From assembly GCA_903826405.1 (NCBI GenBank), contig CAIKEH010000013.1, positions 124,001 to 188,000 on the forward strand: a stretch of 64,000 nt of DNA, given 5' to 3'. Below, in pieces: positions 43,376-51,670 of this stretch. Origin of the DNA: an uncultured bacterium. GTDB taxonomy: Bacteria; Bacteroidota; Bacteroidia; Chitinophagales; Chitinophagaceae. Position 1 is the stretch's first letter, and each line of letters starts with the position of its first letter. The notes below the pieces were generated by a model. The model worked only from the letters and a program-made list of their open reading frames with translations. It had not been told where the DNA came from and searched no databases. The position numbers and the translations under genes were made by a program.

Positions 43376-44638
43376 TTATATTATGGGAAGAAGGACCTCG
43401 AATTCACTACCCACGCCAGGGATACTTTGCACATGAACCCTGCCATGATGCCCCTGCACCACTTTTTTGACGAAATCTAAACCCAGACCGAAACCTTTGA
43501 CATTGTGAACATCTCCTGTAGGCACCCGATAGAATTTTTGAAAGAGTTTGCCCAGATATTTTTTCTCGATCCCGATACCATTGTCCCTGACGGCAATGGA
43601 ATAATGCCCATCCGTCTTGCGCGTTGAAATGGTGATCCTGGGGTCCTTGGAGTATTTCAACGCATTTTCCACCAGATTGACGATGACCAGCTGAAGGTGT
43701 TCACCATCTGCCATTATTTTGGAATCAGTCGCATCCAGATCAATCTGAATGTCGGCATGCTTATCCCTGATCAATGGATCCAGTTGTTGCAAGGACATCC
43801 GAACAAGAGTGTTGGGGTCGACCTCCTGTTTCTCCAGTGGCATGACATTTCCCTTTCCATGGGCATTTCGTAATAATCTATCCACCTGTCTTTGCAAGTG
43901 CAGAGTCTGCTCCTGAATGATCCCGGAGTATTTCTGTAATCGGTCCGGCTGATTTCTGGCTCTCGGGTCCATGAGCACATCGGAAGCGATCTTCATCACG
44001 GCCAAAGGGGTCTTGAACTCATGGGAGAAATTATTAACGAAATCCTTCTGCAATTCATTCAGGAATTTCTGACGATACAGATAAAAAAGACTGACCACCA
44101 ATCCGAGCAGCAGAATCAGTAGAAAAATGATCCCGATGATCCAATACCGCATCTCATGCATCAGGTATTTATCATGATGGGGGAAATACAAAAGAATATG
44201 GCGGTAAGTACGACGATAGATCGGTGGATCGATCCGGCTCTCGTCTGTAAAGGGACTGCCGGGAGAAGGGAGATAGAGATCGTAAATGACTTTGCCCAGC
44301 AGATGATCATACACGGCCACCCTACAATCCGTGAGCACATCGAAATCCTGCAACTCTTGGCTCAGGTAGTACCCAAGTGAATCTTTATGAGGAATGGCCT
44401 CTACTTTGACCAGAAATGTGCTATTGTCCGGCCTTTCGACGATCTGCTGCAACCGGGGAGCATCTTCAGACAGCTTAATATCTTCCATCAGTCCTCGAAC
44501 CGACTTGATGACGTTGGTAGTGAAAAGTTGCTGTTCCGTATTGTAGATCCTCTTCAGCCAGAACAGCTGGAAAGCAACCAGAGCCGCGAGAAGCAGGGTT
44601 GCGGAAAGGATGACCCATTTGAATGTGGAGGACCTCAT
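43376..44638 (-). CDS. Sensor histidine kinase
   Basis: Membrane kinase of 420 residues with two membrane segments (about 9-28 and 165-187) flanking a ~135-residue periplasmic sensor domain, then HisKA with H206 (NNFSHEFKTPLAVM) and an ATPase domain with N-box NLVENALKYS, G1 DNGIGI and G2 GFGLGLDF. The sensor domain has no Cys/His-rich metal motif, so a metal stimulus is inferred only from the genetic context. It is the first gene of the unit; a -7 box TAatTTTG at 44671-44678 and direct repeats lie upstream. Confidence 0.93.
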   Translation of the reverse strand: MRSSTFKWVILSATLLLAALVAFQLFWLKRIYNTEQQLFTTNVIKSVRGLMEDIKLSEDAPRLQQIVERPDNSTFLVKVEAIPHKDSLGYYLSQELQDFDVLTDCRVAVYDHLLGKVIYDLYLPSPGSPFTDESRIDPPIYRRTYRHILLYFPHHDKYLMHEMRYWIIGIIFLLILLLGLVVSLFYLYRQKFLNELQKDFVNNFSHEFKTPLAVMKIASDVLMDPRARNQPDRLQKYSGIIQEQTLHLQRQVDRLLRNAHGKGNVMPLEKQEVDPNTLVRMSLQQLDPLIRDKHADIQIDLDATDSKIMADGEHLQLVIVNLVENALKYSKDPRITISTRKTDGHYSIAVRDNGIGIEKKYLGKLFQKFYRVPTGDVHNVKGFGLGLDFVKKVVQGHHGRVHVQSIPGVGSEFEVLLPII

Positions 44639-44670
44639 GTGAGTGGTAATGTATCTGCCGTTGCGGTCTG

Positions 44671-44678
44671 CAAAATTA
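44671..44678 (-). promoter_or_regulatory. -7 box TAatTTTG of the kinase-regulator operon
   Basis: Exact match to TAnnTTTG on the minus strand, 32 nt before the kinase ATG at 44638. The nearest direct repeat of the operator begins 31 nt further upstream. Confidence 0.55.
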
Positions 44679-44709
44679 CCGGTAAAGCGTGCGAAAGGTC
44701 TACTAAATT

Positions 44710-44726
44710 AGTTAAACACTGGTTAA
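44710..44726 (-). promoter_or_regulatory. Direct-repeat operator TTAACC-N5-TTAACT before the two-component operon
   Basis: On the minus strand TTAACC (44726-44721) and TTAACT (44715-44710) are 11 bp apart, in the same orientation relative to transcription as the pair at 42634-42650. This is the architecture expected for an OmpR-family regulator controlling its own operon. Confidence 0.6.
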
Positions 44727-44814
44727 CAATGGATCATGCCTGGAGCGTGCATGAATTCGAAGACTTTTCACGTTCGGAGCATATCCATTACCTTTACCGC
44801 CGCAAAACAATACC

Positions 44815-45699
44815 TTGGCAGAAGACACAACAGGAAGAGGTTCATTTTTCAAACGCATCCGCGGACAGGAAGGCGAGGAAGAAGAGATGAGTTTCATCGA
44901 CCATCTGGAGGCTCTACGTTGGCATATCGTACGTAGCGTCCTGGCCGTTTTCGTCGCCGCCATTCTCTTCTTCATTTTCATTGACACGATCTTCGATAAG
45001 GTGATCATGGGCCCGACGAGAAACGATTTCGTATCGTATACCGGCCTGTGCAGACTGAGCCATTTTCTGCATATGGGGAATTCACTCTGCATGCCCCCCA
45101 TGAACATGCAATTACAGGTGAATAGCGTGAGCGGGACCTTCATGTCCAGCATCACCATTGCCTTCGTCGGAGGGCTGATCGTGGCATTCCCCTACCTCTG
45201 CTGGGAGGTGTGGCGGTTCGTCAAGCCCGCCTTGAAACCGACTGAATTGAAACACACCAGGGGGATCATTTTCTGGGTCAGTTTCTTCTTTTTCATCGGA
45301 GCCTGTTTCGGTTATTTCATCCTGGCTCCATTCACCTTCAACTTTCTCTCCAATTACACCATTGGCACGTCCAACATATTGGTTTATCGTCCGACGTTGG
45401 CCGACTATCTGGATACGCTCATCGATATCATTTTAGGAGCCGGTATTGCCTTCGAATTGCCCATGGCCTCCTGGTTGTTGTCCAAAATAGGATTGATCAC
45501 GCCAGGATTTCTCCGGTCTTACCGCAAATATGCTTATGTAGCCCTGCTGTTCATCGCCGCCGTCATCACACCGTCACCTGATTGGGGCAGCCAAACCGTG
45601 GTGGTTCTACCTCTCGTTCTATTGTACGAAATCAGCATCCTGATCTCAGCAAGGGTGGCCAAGGCACAAGCCAAACGTGACAAGGAAGAATGGAGTTGA
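44815..45699 (+). CDS. tatC: Sec-independent protein translocase TatC
   Basis: Core of the twin-arginine translocase in the inner membrane. The protein has six hydrophobic segments, the MSFIDHLEALRWHIVRS cytoplasmic start, FVKPALKPTELK, and LPMASWLLSKIGLI. Start is uncertain: TTG at 44815 gives a 24-residue charged N-terminal extension as often seen in this phylum and sits just downstream of a promoter-like TAccTTTA (44789-44796), while ATG at 44887 gives the core protein. No tatA lies alongside. Confidence 0.92.
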   Translation: MAEDTTGRGSFFKRIRGQEGEEEEMSFIDHLEALRWHIVRSVLAVFVAAILFFIFIDTIFDKVIMGPTRNDFVSYTGLCRLSHFLHMGNSLCMPPMNMQLQVNSVSGTFMSSITIAFVGGLIVAFPYLCWEVWRFVKPALKPTELKHTRGIIFWVSFFFFIGACFGYFILAPFTFNFLSNYTIGTSNILVYRPTLADYLDTLIDIILGAGIAFELPMASWLLSKIGLITPGFLRSYRKYAYVALLFIAAVITPSPDWGSQTVVVLPLVLLYEISILISARVAKAQAKRDKEEWS

Positions 45700-45785
45700 T
45701 AAAAACGCGACCTCCCTCCATTTTAACCAGTGACCCATAGCCCTGCTGAAAGCCATTGCCTATCTTTACGACGAAACCATTCCGC

Positions 45786-46250
45786 ATGAGCAGTATACAT
45801 TCTGAATTCAACCTTTTCCAACCCATCGCACTGGGTTCTGACCACGCCGGCTTCGATTACAAGGAAGATGTGAAGCGTTTCCTAGAGGCCAGGGGCCTTA
45901 TAATCAAAGACTTCGGCGCCTACTCCAAGGAATCCGTGGACTATCCCGATTATGCGCACCCTGTGGCCACAGCGGTGGAAAATGGGGAATGCGGGTTCGG
46001 CATCCTGCTTTGCGGATCCGCCAATGGAGTTGCCATCACCGCCAACAAGCATCAGGGGATACGCGCTGCCATTTGTTGGAATGCCCCTATCGCAGAACTG
46101 GCACGGCAGCATAACAATGCCAATGTCATCTGCATCCCTGCCCGATTCGTCTCAGTGGAGATCGCCGAGAAAATGATCGAAACATTCATGGAGACCAATT
46201 TTGAAGGGGGGCGTCACGCCAATAGAGTGAACAAGATCGCCTGTACTTGA
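45786..46250 (+). CDS. rpiB: Ribose-5-phosphate isomerase B
   Basis: Interconverts ribose-5-phosphate and ribulose-5-phosphate. The 154-residue protein begins MSSIHSEFN, has the family start IALGSDHAGFDYKEDV, DYPDYAHPVA and the catalytic Cys motif GILLCGSANGVAITANK. The ATG at 45786 is preferred over a TTG at 45756, which would fall upstream of the conserved domain and just before a promoter-like TATCTTTA at 45761-45768. Confidence 0.94.
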   Translation: MSSIHSEFNLFQPIALGSDHAGFDYKEDVKRFLEARGLIIKDFGAYSKESVDYPDYAHPVATAVENGECGFGILLCGSANGVAITANKHQGIRAAICWNAPIAELARQHNNANVICIPARFVSVEIAEKMIETFMETNFEGGRHANRVNKIACT

Positions 46251-46330
46251 AACTCGCCACTCTTCATTTTACCACTGCTTTTACTGAAAGCTCATCTTAA
46301 GTTTAACGGAGCATCCCCGCAACCCAAAAA

Positions 46331-47869
46331 ATGAACATGAAAAAAATCTGGTTCCTCCTACTAATTGCTGGCACTATCACCGCTTCAGCGCAGAAAAAAA
46401 CCGGCACCGCCCAGACTTTCGCCGCAACCATCACGGAGGCGGACATGAAAAAACATCTCTATACCCTTGCAGGGCCCGGAATGGAAGGCAGGGAGACCGC
46501 AACGGAAGGACAACGAAAAGCCGCCGCGTATATCGAATCCCAGTTCAAAGCCATGGGTCTGACCCCCGGTAACAACGGGAACTACCAACAACCTTATCCT
46601 GTGTACAAGGACTCCATGATCGGGACGGCCCTCGAAGTGAATGGCAAAGCCAAGGAGAACAACAACGATTTCCAGCCTATCCAAATGTTCAACAACATCT
46701 CCGACCAATATTTTTCGGAAGTCGTAATTGCTGGCAACGGCGTGGTGGACTCGCCATGGGACGATTATCATGAAGCTGATGTTAAAGGAAGAGCGGTGTT
46801 GATCATGGACGGAGCCCCTTCTTCGTACAAACCGAAAGTAAACGGCTTCATGATGCCCTCAGGCGTCTATGGAAAGATCCTGAGTGCTCGTGCAAAAGGT
46901 GCTGCCGCCATTCTAATCGTAGGCCAGGGCTTTCCACGTAAAGCCATATGGAGCGCCGGCAACATGTACAACAATCTTTATAAAGAAACCCAATTTCCAA
47001 ATACTTACATCATATCAGACAAGCTGGCGGAAGAGATCGTAGGTGCAGACTGGAAGTCACTCAAGGATCAGGCCAAGGCCGGACTGGCAAAACCCAAGAC
47101 CATCCCCGTGGAGTTGCATTTATCCTTCAACAAGGCCATTACTAAGCTTCAAAGTTCGAACGTTCTTGCCGTAATGGAAGGAACAGACAAGAAGGATGAG
47201 TGGCTGGTGATCTCCGCACACTACGACCATCTCGGAAAACGCGATACCACCATCTACTATGGTGCTGACGATGATGGCTCCGGCACCACCAGCGTACTCG
47301 AAATTGCCGAAGCCTTCGCAAAGGCAAAAGCCGCAGGAAATGGTCCACGTAGGAATATCCTGTTCACCACGGTGAGTGGTGAGGAGAAAGGGTTGTGGGG
47401 ATCTGAATACTATACTGACCACCCCGTCTATCCTCTGGAAAAGACCACCGCGGACCTGAACATCGACATGGTAGGCAGAGTGGACACCGAGAGAAAATCG
47501 GGTGATACCTTAAACTATGTGTATGTGGTAGGTGATGACAAGTTGAGCTCCGATCTCAAGCCGATCAGCGAAAGCGTGAATGGTAAATACCTCAAGATGA
47601 CGCTGGATTATAAATTCAATGATCCTAACGACCCCGAACAGATCTATTATAGAAGTGACCATTATAATTTCGCGCGCAAAGGCGTTCCCATCATCTTCTA
47701 TTACGATGGGATGCTGAAAGCAGACTACCACAAACCAACTGACACCCCTGACAAGATCTACTACACCCTGATGAAGAAAAGGGCTCAGCTCGTTTTCTAT
47801 ACTGCCTGGGAAATGGCAAACAAGGACGAGATGCTAAAACGCGACAAACCACTGCCTGAGGAAAGGTGA
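46331..47869 (+). CDS. M28-family zinc metallopeptidase with PA-like insert
   Basis: Exported aminopeptidase of 512 residues: signal peptide to about residue 21 (TITASAQ), N-terminal domain (MKKHLYTLAGPGMEGRETATE), an inserted beta-rich domain, and the M28 catalytic core with metal ligands in SAHYDHLG (His), GADDDGSGTT (Asp), TTVSGEEKGLWGSEYY (Glu pair), NIDMVGR (Asp) and YRSDHYNFARKGVP (His). It probably releases amino acids from peptides outside the cytoplasm. Start at MNMKK is either codon 1 or 3. It ends before a bidirectional terminator. Confidence 0.92.
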   Translation: MNMKKIWFLLLIAGTITASAQKKTGTAQTFAATITEADMKKHLYTLAGPGMEGRETATEGQRKAAAYIESQFKAMGLTPGNNGNYQQPYPVYKDSMIGTALEVNGKAKENNNDFQPIQMFNNISDQYFSEVVIAGNGVVDSPWDDYHEADVKGRAVLIMDGAPSSYKPKVNGFMMPSGVYGKILSARAKGAAAILIVGQGFPRKAIWSAGNMYNNLYKETQFPNTYIISDKLAEEIVGADWKSLKDQAKAGLAKPKTIPVELHLSFNKAITKLQSSNVLAVMEGTDKKDEWLVISAHYDHLGKRDTTIYYGADDDGSGTTSVLEIAEAFAKAKAAGNGPRRNILFTTVSGEEKGLWGSEYYTDHPVYPLEKTTADLNIDMVGRVDTERKSGDTLNYVYVVGDDKLSSDLKPISESVNGKYLKMTLDYKFNDPNDPEQIYYRSDHYNFARKGVPIIFYYDGMLKADYHKPTDTPDKIYYTLMKKRAQLVFYTAWEMANKDEMLKRDKPLPEER

Positions 47870-47882
47870 TCTGAAAGAAAAT

Positions 47883-47912
47883 AAAAAAGCGGAACATCGG
47901 TTCCGCTTTTTT
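47883..47912. terminator. Bidirectional terminator between convergent genes
   Basis: A 13-bp perfect stem: six A plus GCGGAAC (47883-47895) and GTTCCGC plus six T (47900-47912) around loop ATCG. It serves the M28 gene ending at 47869 (plus) and the deoxyhypusine synthase homologue ending at 47940 (minus). Confidence 0.9.
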
Positions 47913-47939
47913 ATTTTAAATACCTGTAATGGCCAGGGC

Positions 47940-48914
47940 TCACCAACCCAAAATGTATGCGAAGATCAATGGCGCCACAATGGTAGCGTCGCTCTCCACG
48001 ATGAATTTCGGAGTATGAATATCCAGTTTGCCCCAGGTGATCTTTTCGTTCGGCACAGCTCCAGAATAAGAACCATATGAGGTAGTGGAATCGCTGATCT
48101 GGCAAAAATAACTCCAGAAAGGAACGTCATGCCATTCCAGATCCTGGTACATCATGGGCACGACGCAGATGGGGAAATCGCCAGCTATCCCTCCACCGAT
48201 CTGAAAAAATCCGACTCCCTTTCCCCCTGAATTCTGACGGTACCATTCTGACAACCAGACCATGTATTCGATTCCGCTTTTCATGGTGCTCGCCTGAAGC
48301 TCCTTTTTTATGACGTAAGAAGCGAAGATGTTGCCCATAGTGGAATCCTCCCACCCGGGAACAATGATCGGTACGTTCTTTTCCGCTGCTGCGATCATCC
48401 AGCTGTCCTTCGGATCGATCTCGTAATCTGCTTTCATGACACCACTGTTGAGCAGTTTGTACATGTATTCATGAGGAAAATAACGTTCCCCACTTGCTTC
48501 CGCATCCTTCCATATCTTAACGATATGATGCTGGATCTTGCGAAAAGCCTCTTCCTCAGGGATGCAAGTGTCCGTGACACGATTCAGACCTTTCTCCAAT
48601 AACGCCCACTCTTCCTCAGGTGTCAGGTCACGGTAATTCGGAATCCTTTTATAATGAGAATGCGCCACCAGATTCATGATATCCTCTTCCAAATTGGCAC
48701 CCGTGCAGGAGATGATCTGGATCTTATCCTGACGAATCATCTCGGCGAGAGATACACCCAGTTCACCTGTACTCATGGCACCCGCAATTGAAACCAGCAT
48801 TTTCCCATTTTCCAAAAGATGAGCCTCGTAGCCCTTTGCTGCATCCACGAGAGCGGCTGCATTGAAATGGCGATAATGGTGCTGAATGAATTGAGAAATG
48901 GGTCCTTTGCTCAT
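47940..48914 (-). CDS. Deoxyhypusine synthase-family protein
   Basis: A 324-residue homologue of eukaryotic/archaeal deoxyhypusine synthase. It starts MSKGPISQFIQHHYRHFNAA. The NAD-binding start SIAGAMSTGELG, the HSHYKRIPNYRDLTPEEE segment, PIIVPGWEDSTMGN, and a C-terminal ITWGKLD with K296 at the position of the catalytic lysine are all present. Bacteria lack eIF5A, so the substrate is probably a polyamine, as in homospermidine-type synthesis (inference). The first ATG of the frame at 48962 precedes a non-conserved stretch. Convergent with the M28 gene. Confidence 0.9.
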   Translation of the reverse strand: MSKGPISQFIQHHYRHFNAAALVDAAKGYEAHLLENGKMLVSIAGAMSTGELGVSLAEMIRQDKIQIISCTGANLEEDIMNLVAHSHYKRIPNYRDLTPEEEWALLEKGLNRVTDTCIPEEEAFRKIQHHIVKIWKDAEASGERYFPHEYMYKLLNSGVMKADYEIDPKDSWMIAAAEKNVPIIVPGWEDSTMGNIFASYVIKKELQASTMKSGIEYMVWLSEWYRQNSGGKGVGFFQIGGGIAGDFPICVVPMMYQDLEWHDVPFWSYFCQISDSTTSYGSYSGAVPNEKITWGKLDIHTPKFIVESDATIVAPLIFAYILGW

Positions 48915-49017
48915 GGCATGATTTTGAGGGTCAAAAGTAACGCAAAACAATGCCTGCAACAATATTTTATCCCGTTCCGTTGAAAATGGAAGGCATCTTT
49001 CCCGCCATCATCCCACG

Positions 49018-49025
49018 TATCTTTG
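49018..49025 (+). promoter_or_regulatory. -7 box TAtcTTTG four nucleotides before the acpH-like ATG
   Basis: Exact match to TAnnTTTG with only ATCC before the ATG at 49030, so the mRNA is predicted to be leaderless. A TTTC lies 16 nt upstream. Confidence 0.55.
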
Positions 49026-49029
49026 ATCC

Positions 49030-49620
49030 ATGAATTATCTGGCTCATGCCTACCTGTCGTTCGGACATCCAGACATCCTCGCAGGAAACATGATCAGTGA
49101 TTTCGTCAAAGGCAGAAAAAAAGATACATTCCCAATCGCCATCCAGAAAGGTATACACCTTCATCGGGCCATCGATCGGTTCACGGACGAGCACGCGGCG
49201 GTCCGAGATGCCAAGTCCGTATTCAGGCCAGATTACAGACTTTATAGCGGCGCCTTCATAGACATCGCATTCGACCACTTTCTGGCCACGGATCCAGAGG
49301 AATTCTCCGACATCACCCTGAAGCAGTTTGCCGTTAAGACATATGATATGCTCGAGCCGTATAAAAACGTTTTCCCGGAGAATTTCGTTCAGATGTTTCC
49401 TTACATGAAGTCGCAGGATTGGCTGTACAATTATCAATTCCCTTTGGGTATAGAGCGTAGTTTCGCGGGACTTGTGCGCCGTGCCCGATACCTGACCGAA
49501 AGCGCAACCGCCTTTCAACTTTTCCGAACCCACCATGAACTTCTGAAAAGCTGCTACGACAGATTCTTTCCGGAACTCAAGGAATTCGCCTACCTGACCT
49601 ACCTGGAGGAACGTCCTTGA
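49030..49620 (+). CDS. ACP phosphodiesterase (AcpH-like) protein
   Basis: A 196-residue protein of the AcpH family, which removes phosphopantetheine from acyl carrier protein. The conserved opening MNYLAHAYLSFGHPDILAGNMISDFVKGR, HLHRAIDRFTDEHAAVRDAK and DIAFDHFLA are characteristic; the His/Asp residues in these stretches belong to an HD-like metal site. Function is inferred from similarity; the preference of Bacteroidota members is not tested. The gene is followed by a convergent CoA-transferase 3 nt away. Confidence 0.85.
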   Translation: MNYLAHAYLSFGHPDILAGNMISDFVKGRKKDTFPIAIQKGIHLHRAIDRFTDEHAAVRDAKSVFRPDYRLYSGAFIDIAFDHFLATDPEEFSDITLKQFAVKTYDMLEPYKNVFPENFVQMFPYMKSQDWLYNYQFPLGIERSFAGLVRRARYLTESATAFQLFRTHHELLKSCYDRFFPELKEFAYLTYLEERP

Positions 49621-49623
49621 TGA

Positions 49624-50916
49624 TCAAACCGGGAAATGAAGGAAGCGTTCATGACATGCCTTATCAAGCCATTCCCGATCGTCAGGATGAGCGATGTCGA
49701 TCAACAACTTGGCACGTTCCCGAAGGTTTTTCCCATACAGGTAGGCAACGCCGAACTCCGTGACTATATAATGTACATGTGCACGAGTGGTGACCACTCC
49801 TGCACCTTGCTTGAGGTATGGAACAATACGCGACTGACCCCTGGAGGTCCGGGAAGAGATGGCTAGTATGGGCTTGCCGCCCTCTGAAAGTGCCGCCCCA
49901 CGCATGAAATCCATTTGACCTCCCACACCCGAGTACTGATAAGTGCCGATCGAATCAGAACAGACCTGACCAGTCAGGTCAACTTCGATCCCACTGTTTA
50001 TGGCAACAACACGTGGGTTACGACGAATCACATGCGGGTCATTCACATAATCTATATCCAGGAAGTTGAAAGCCGGATTGTCATTGACGTAATCATAGAG
50101 TCTCTTCGAACCCAATGCGAATCCCGTCACCGTCTTGTTGGGATGGATCTGTTTAAAGCGATTGTTGATAATCTCCTTTTCAAATAGATCGATCAGTCCA
50201 TCGGAGAACATCTCCGTATGGACACCGAGGTCACGATGGTTACCAAGGCATTTCAACACGGCGTCGGGAATGGCCCCGATGCCCATCTGCAACGTGCTGC
50301 GGTCCTCGATAAGACCAGCAACATGCGCCCCGATGCGCATCTCTTTTTCTGTCACTTTATTCCCGAAGTTCACCTCCTGCAAGGCGTCCTCACAATAGAC
50401 CATCGCATGGAATCGACTGGCATGGATCATGCCATCTCCATGTGTCCGTGGCGCATTGGGATTCACCTGAGCGATCACTTTTCGGGCAGTGTTCACGGCA
50501 CTCCTGGCTACATCCACGGATACGCCCAGTGAGCAATATCCATGCTCGTCGGGGATGCTCACCTGAACGATGGCCACATCTATCGGAAGAATGTTTCGTT
50601 TGAATAACTCGGGGATCTCACTCAGGAATACAGGAATATAATCTGCCCGCCCGTCCTGGACAGCTTCCCTGATGGCAGCCGAAACGAACATGGAGTTCAT
50701 CCTGAAACTCGCGGCATATTCAGGCCTGAGGATCTCCAGATCACCGTATACGCTGATGGACACAATCTCCACATCCCGCAACCTATGTGCTTGTCCCGCC
50801 AATGCATCGAGCAGGAAAACAGGGGTCTGAGCACTTCCATGTATGAATACCCTTTGCCCGGATTGGATGCAGGATAAGGCCTCCTCGGGCTGAACGAAAT
50901 GGATATCAGATCTCAT
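49624..50916 (-). CDS. Acetyl-CoA hydrolase/CoA-transferase family
   Basis: CoA-transferase of 430 residues similar to acetyl-CoA hydrolase and 4-hydroxybutyrate CoA-transferase. It has two Rossmann-like domains, GIGAIPDAVLKCLG, the catalytic glutamate E235 in GVHTEMFSDG, and GVGGQMDFMRGA. Substrates cannot be separated from sequence; acetate or succinate transfer is likely. It lies in opposite orientation to acpH. Confidence 0.9.
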   Translation of the reverse strand: MRSDIHFVQPEEALSCIQSGQRVFIHGSAQTPVFLLDALAGQAHRLRDVEIVSISVYGDLEILRPEYAASFRMNSMFVSAAIREAVQDGRADYIPVFLSEIPELFKRNILPIDVAIVQVSIPDEHGYCSLGVSVDVARSAVNTARKVIAQVNPNAPRTHGDGMIHASRFHAMVYCEDALQEVNFGNKVTEKEMRIGAHVAGLIEDRSTLQMGIGAIPDAVLKCLGNHRDLGVHTEMFSDGLIDLFEKEIINNRFKQIHPNKTVTGFALGSKRLYDYVNDNPAFNFLDIDYVNDPHVIRRNPRVVAINSGIEVDLTGQVCSDSIGTYQYSGVGGQMDFMRGAALSEGGKPILAISSRTSRGQSRIVPYLKQGAGVVTTRAHVHYIVTEFGVAYLYGKNLRERAKLLIDIAHPDDREWLDKACHERFLHFPV

Positions 50917-51038
50917 CTTTTATACTTGTTCATCGAAATTACTCAACCGTCAAAAACATTCTTACTTAATCCTTGTTATTTTTAACTTTCCCTCTGAAAT
51001 TTTCAAACTATCTTTTCACCTATCATTCAATTAGTCAT

Positions 51039-51605
51039 ATGAAAAGACGTTCGTCATACCTCATCATGATCATGTTCATGGGTTTTGTCACACAGGCGCA
51101 GACCGTACAGATACCTCCGGTTGACAAGTCACCGATGGACATGAGTTATTACCCCTCGGGATACCCCATTTTAAAAATACAGGATAAACTTACCGAACCG
51201 CTGGTGGCCAGGATCATATACAGCAGACCTCAGAAAAATGGCAGAAATATTTTCGGCGAACTGGTGGAATACGGGAAAGTATGGCGCTTAGGCGCGAACG
51301 AAGCCTCGGAGATCGAATTCTACCGGGATGTCCGGATGGGTGGTACCAAAGTGAAGAAAGGCAGATATACTCTTTATGCCATTCCCTTGCAAGACCAGTG
51401 GACAATCATCCTGAACAAGGAAACCGACACCTGGGGTTCCTTCAAATATGACGTGAAGAAGGACGTTGCCAGGATAACAGTAAAGCCAGAAACAAACACC
51501 GAACCCGTCGAAAACCTTTCCATGTACTTCGATAAAGACAGCAAAGGATTCCGACTTCAGGTGAGTTGGGACAATTTGAAATGCTCGATACCATTCTATT
51601 TATGA
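51039..51605 (+). CDS. DUF2911 protein, exported
   Basis: A 188-residue Bacteroidota protein: signal peptide (MKRRSSYLIMIMFMGFVTQAQ), then the DUF2911 pattern with ARIIYSRPQKNGRNIFG, VWRLGANEASEIEF, VKKGRYTLYAIPLQDQWTII. Function is unknown. I chose the ATG at 51039 with a good signal; the longer frame from 50973 adds an upstream stretch without signal features. Confidence 0.87.
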   Translation: MKRRSSYLIMIMFMGFVTQAQTVQIPPVDKSPMDMSYYPSGYPILKIQDKLTEPLVARIIYSRPQKNGRNIFGELVEYGKVWRLGANEASEIEFYRDVRMGGTKVKKGRYTLYAIPLQDQWTIILNKETDTWGSFKYDVKKDVARITVKPETNTEPVENLSMYFDKDSKGFRLQVSWDNLKCSIPFYL

Positions 51606-51670
51606 TCTCACTAGCAAATGAAGGTATCACCTGCTCATATCGAACCGGTTATCATCTGGTCTTTTAACTC

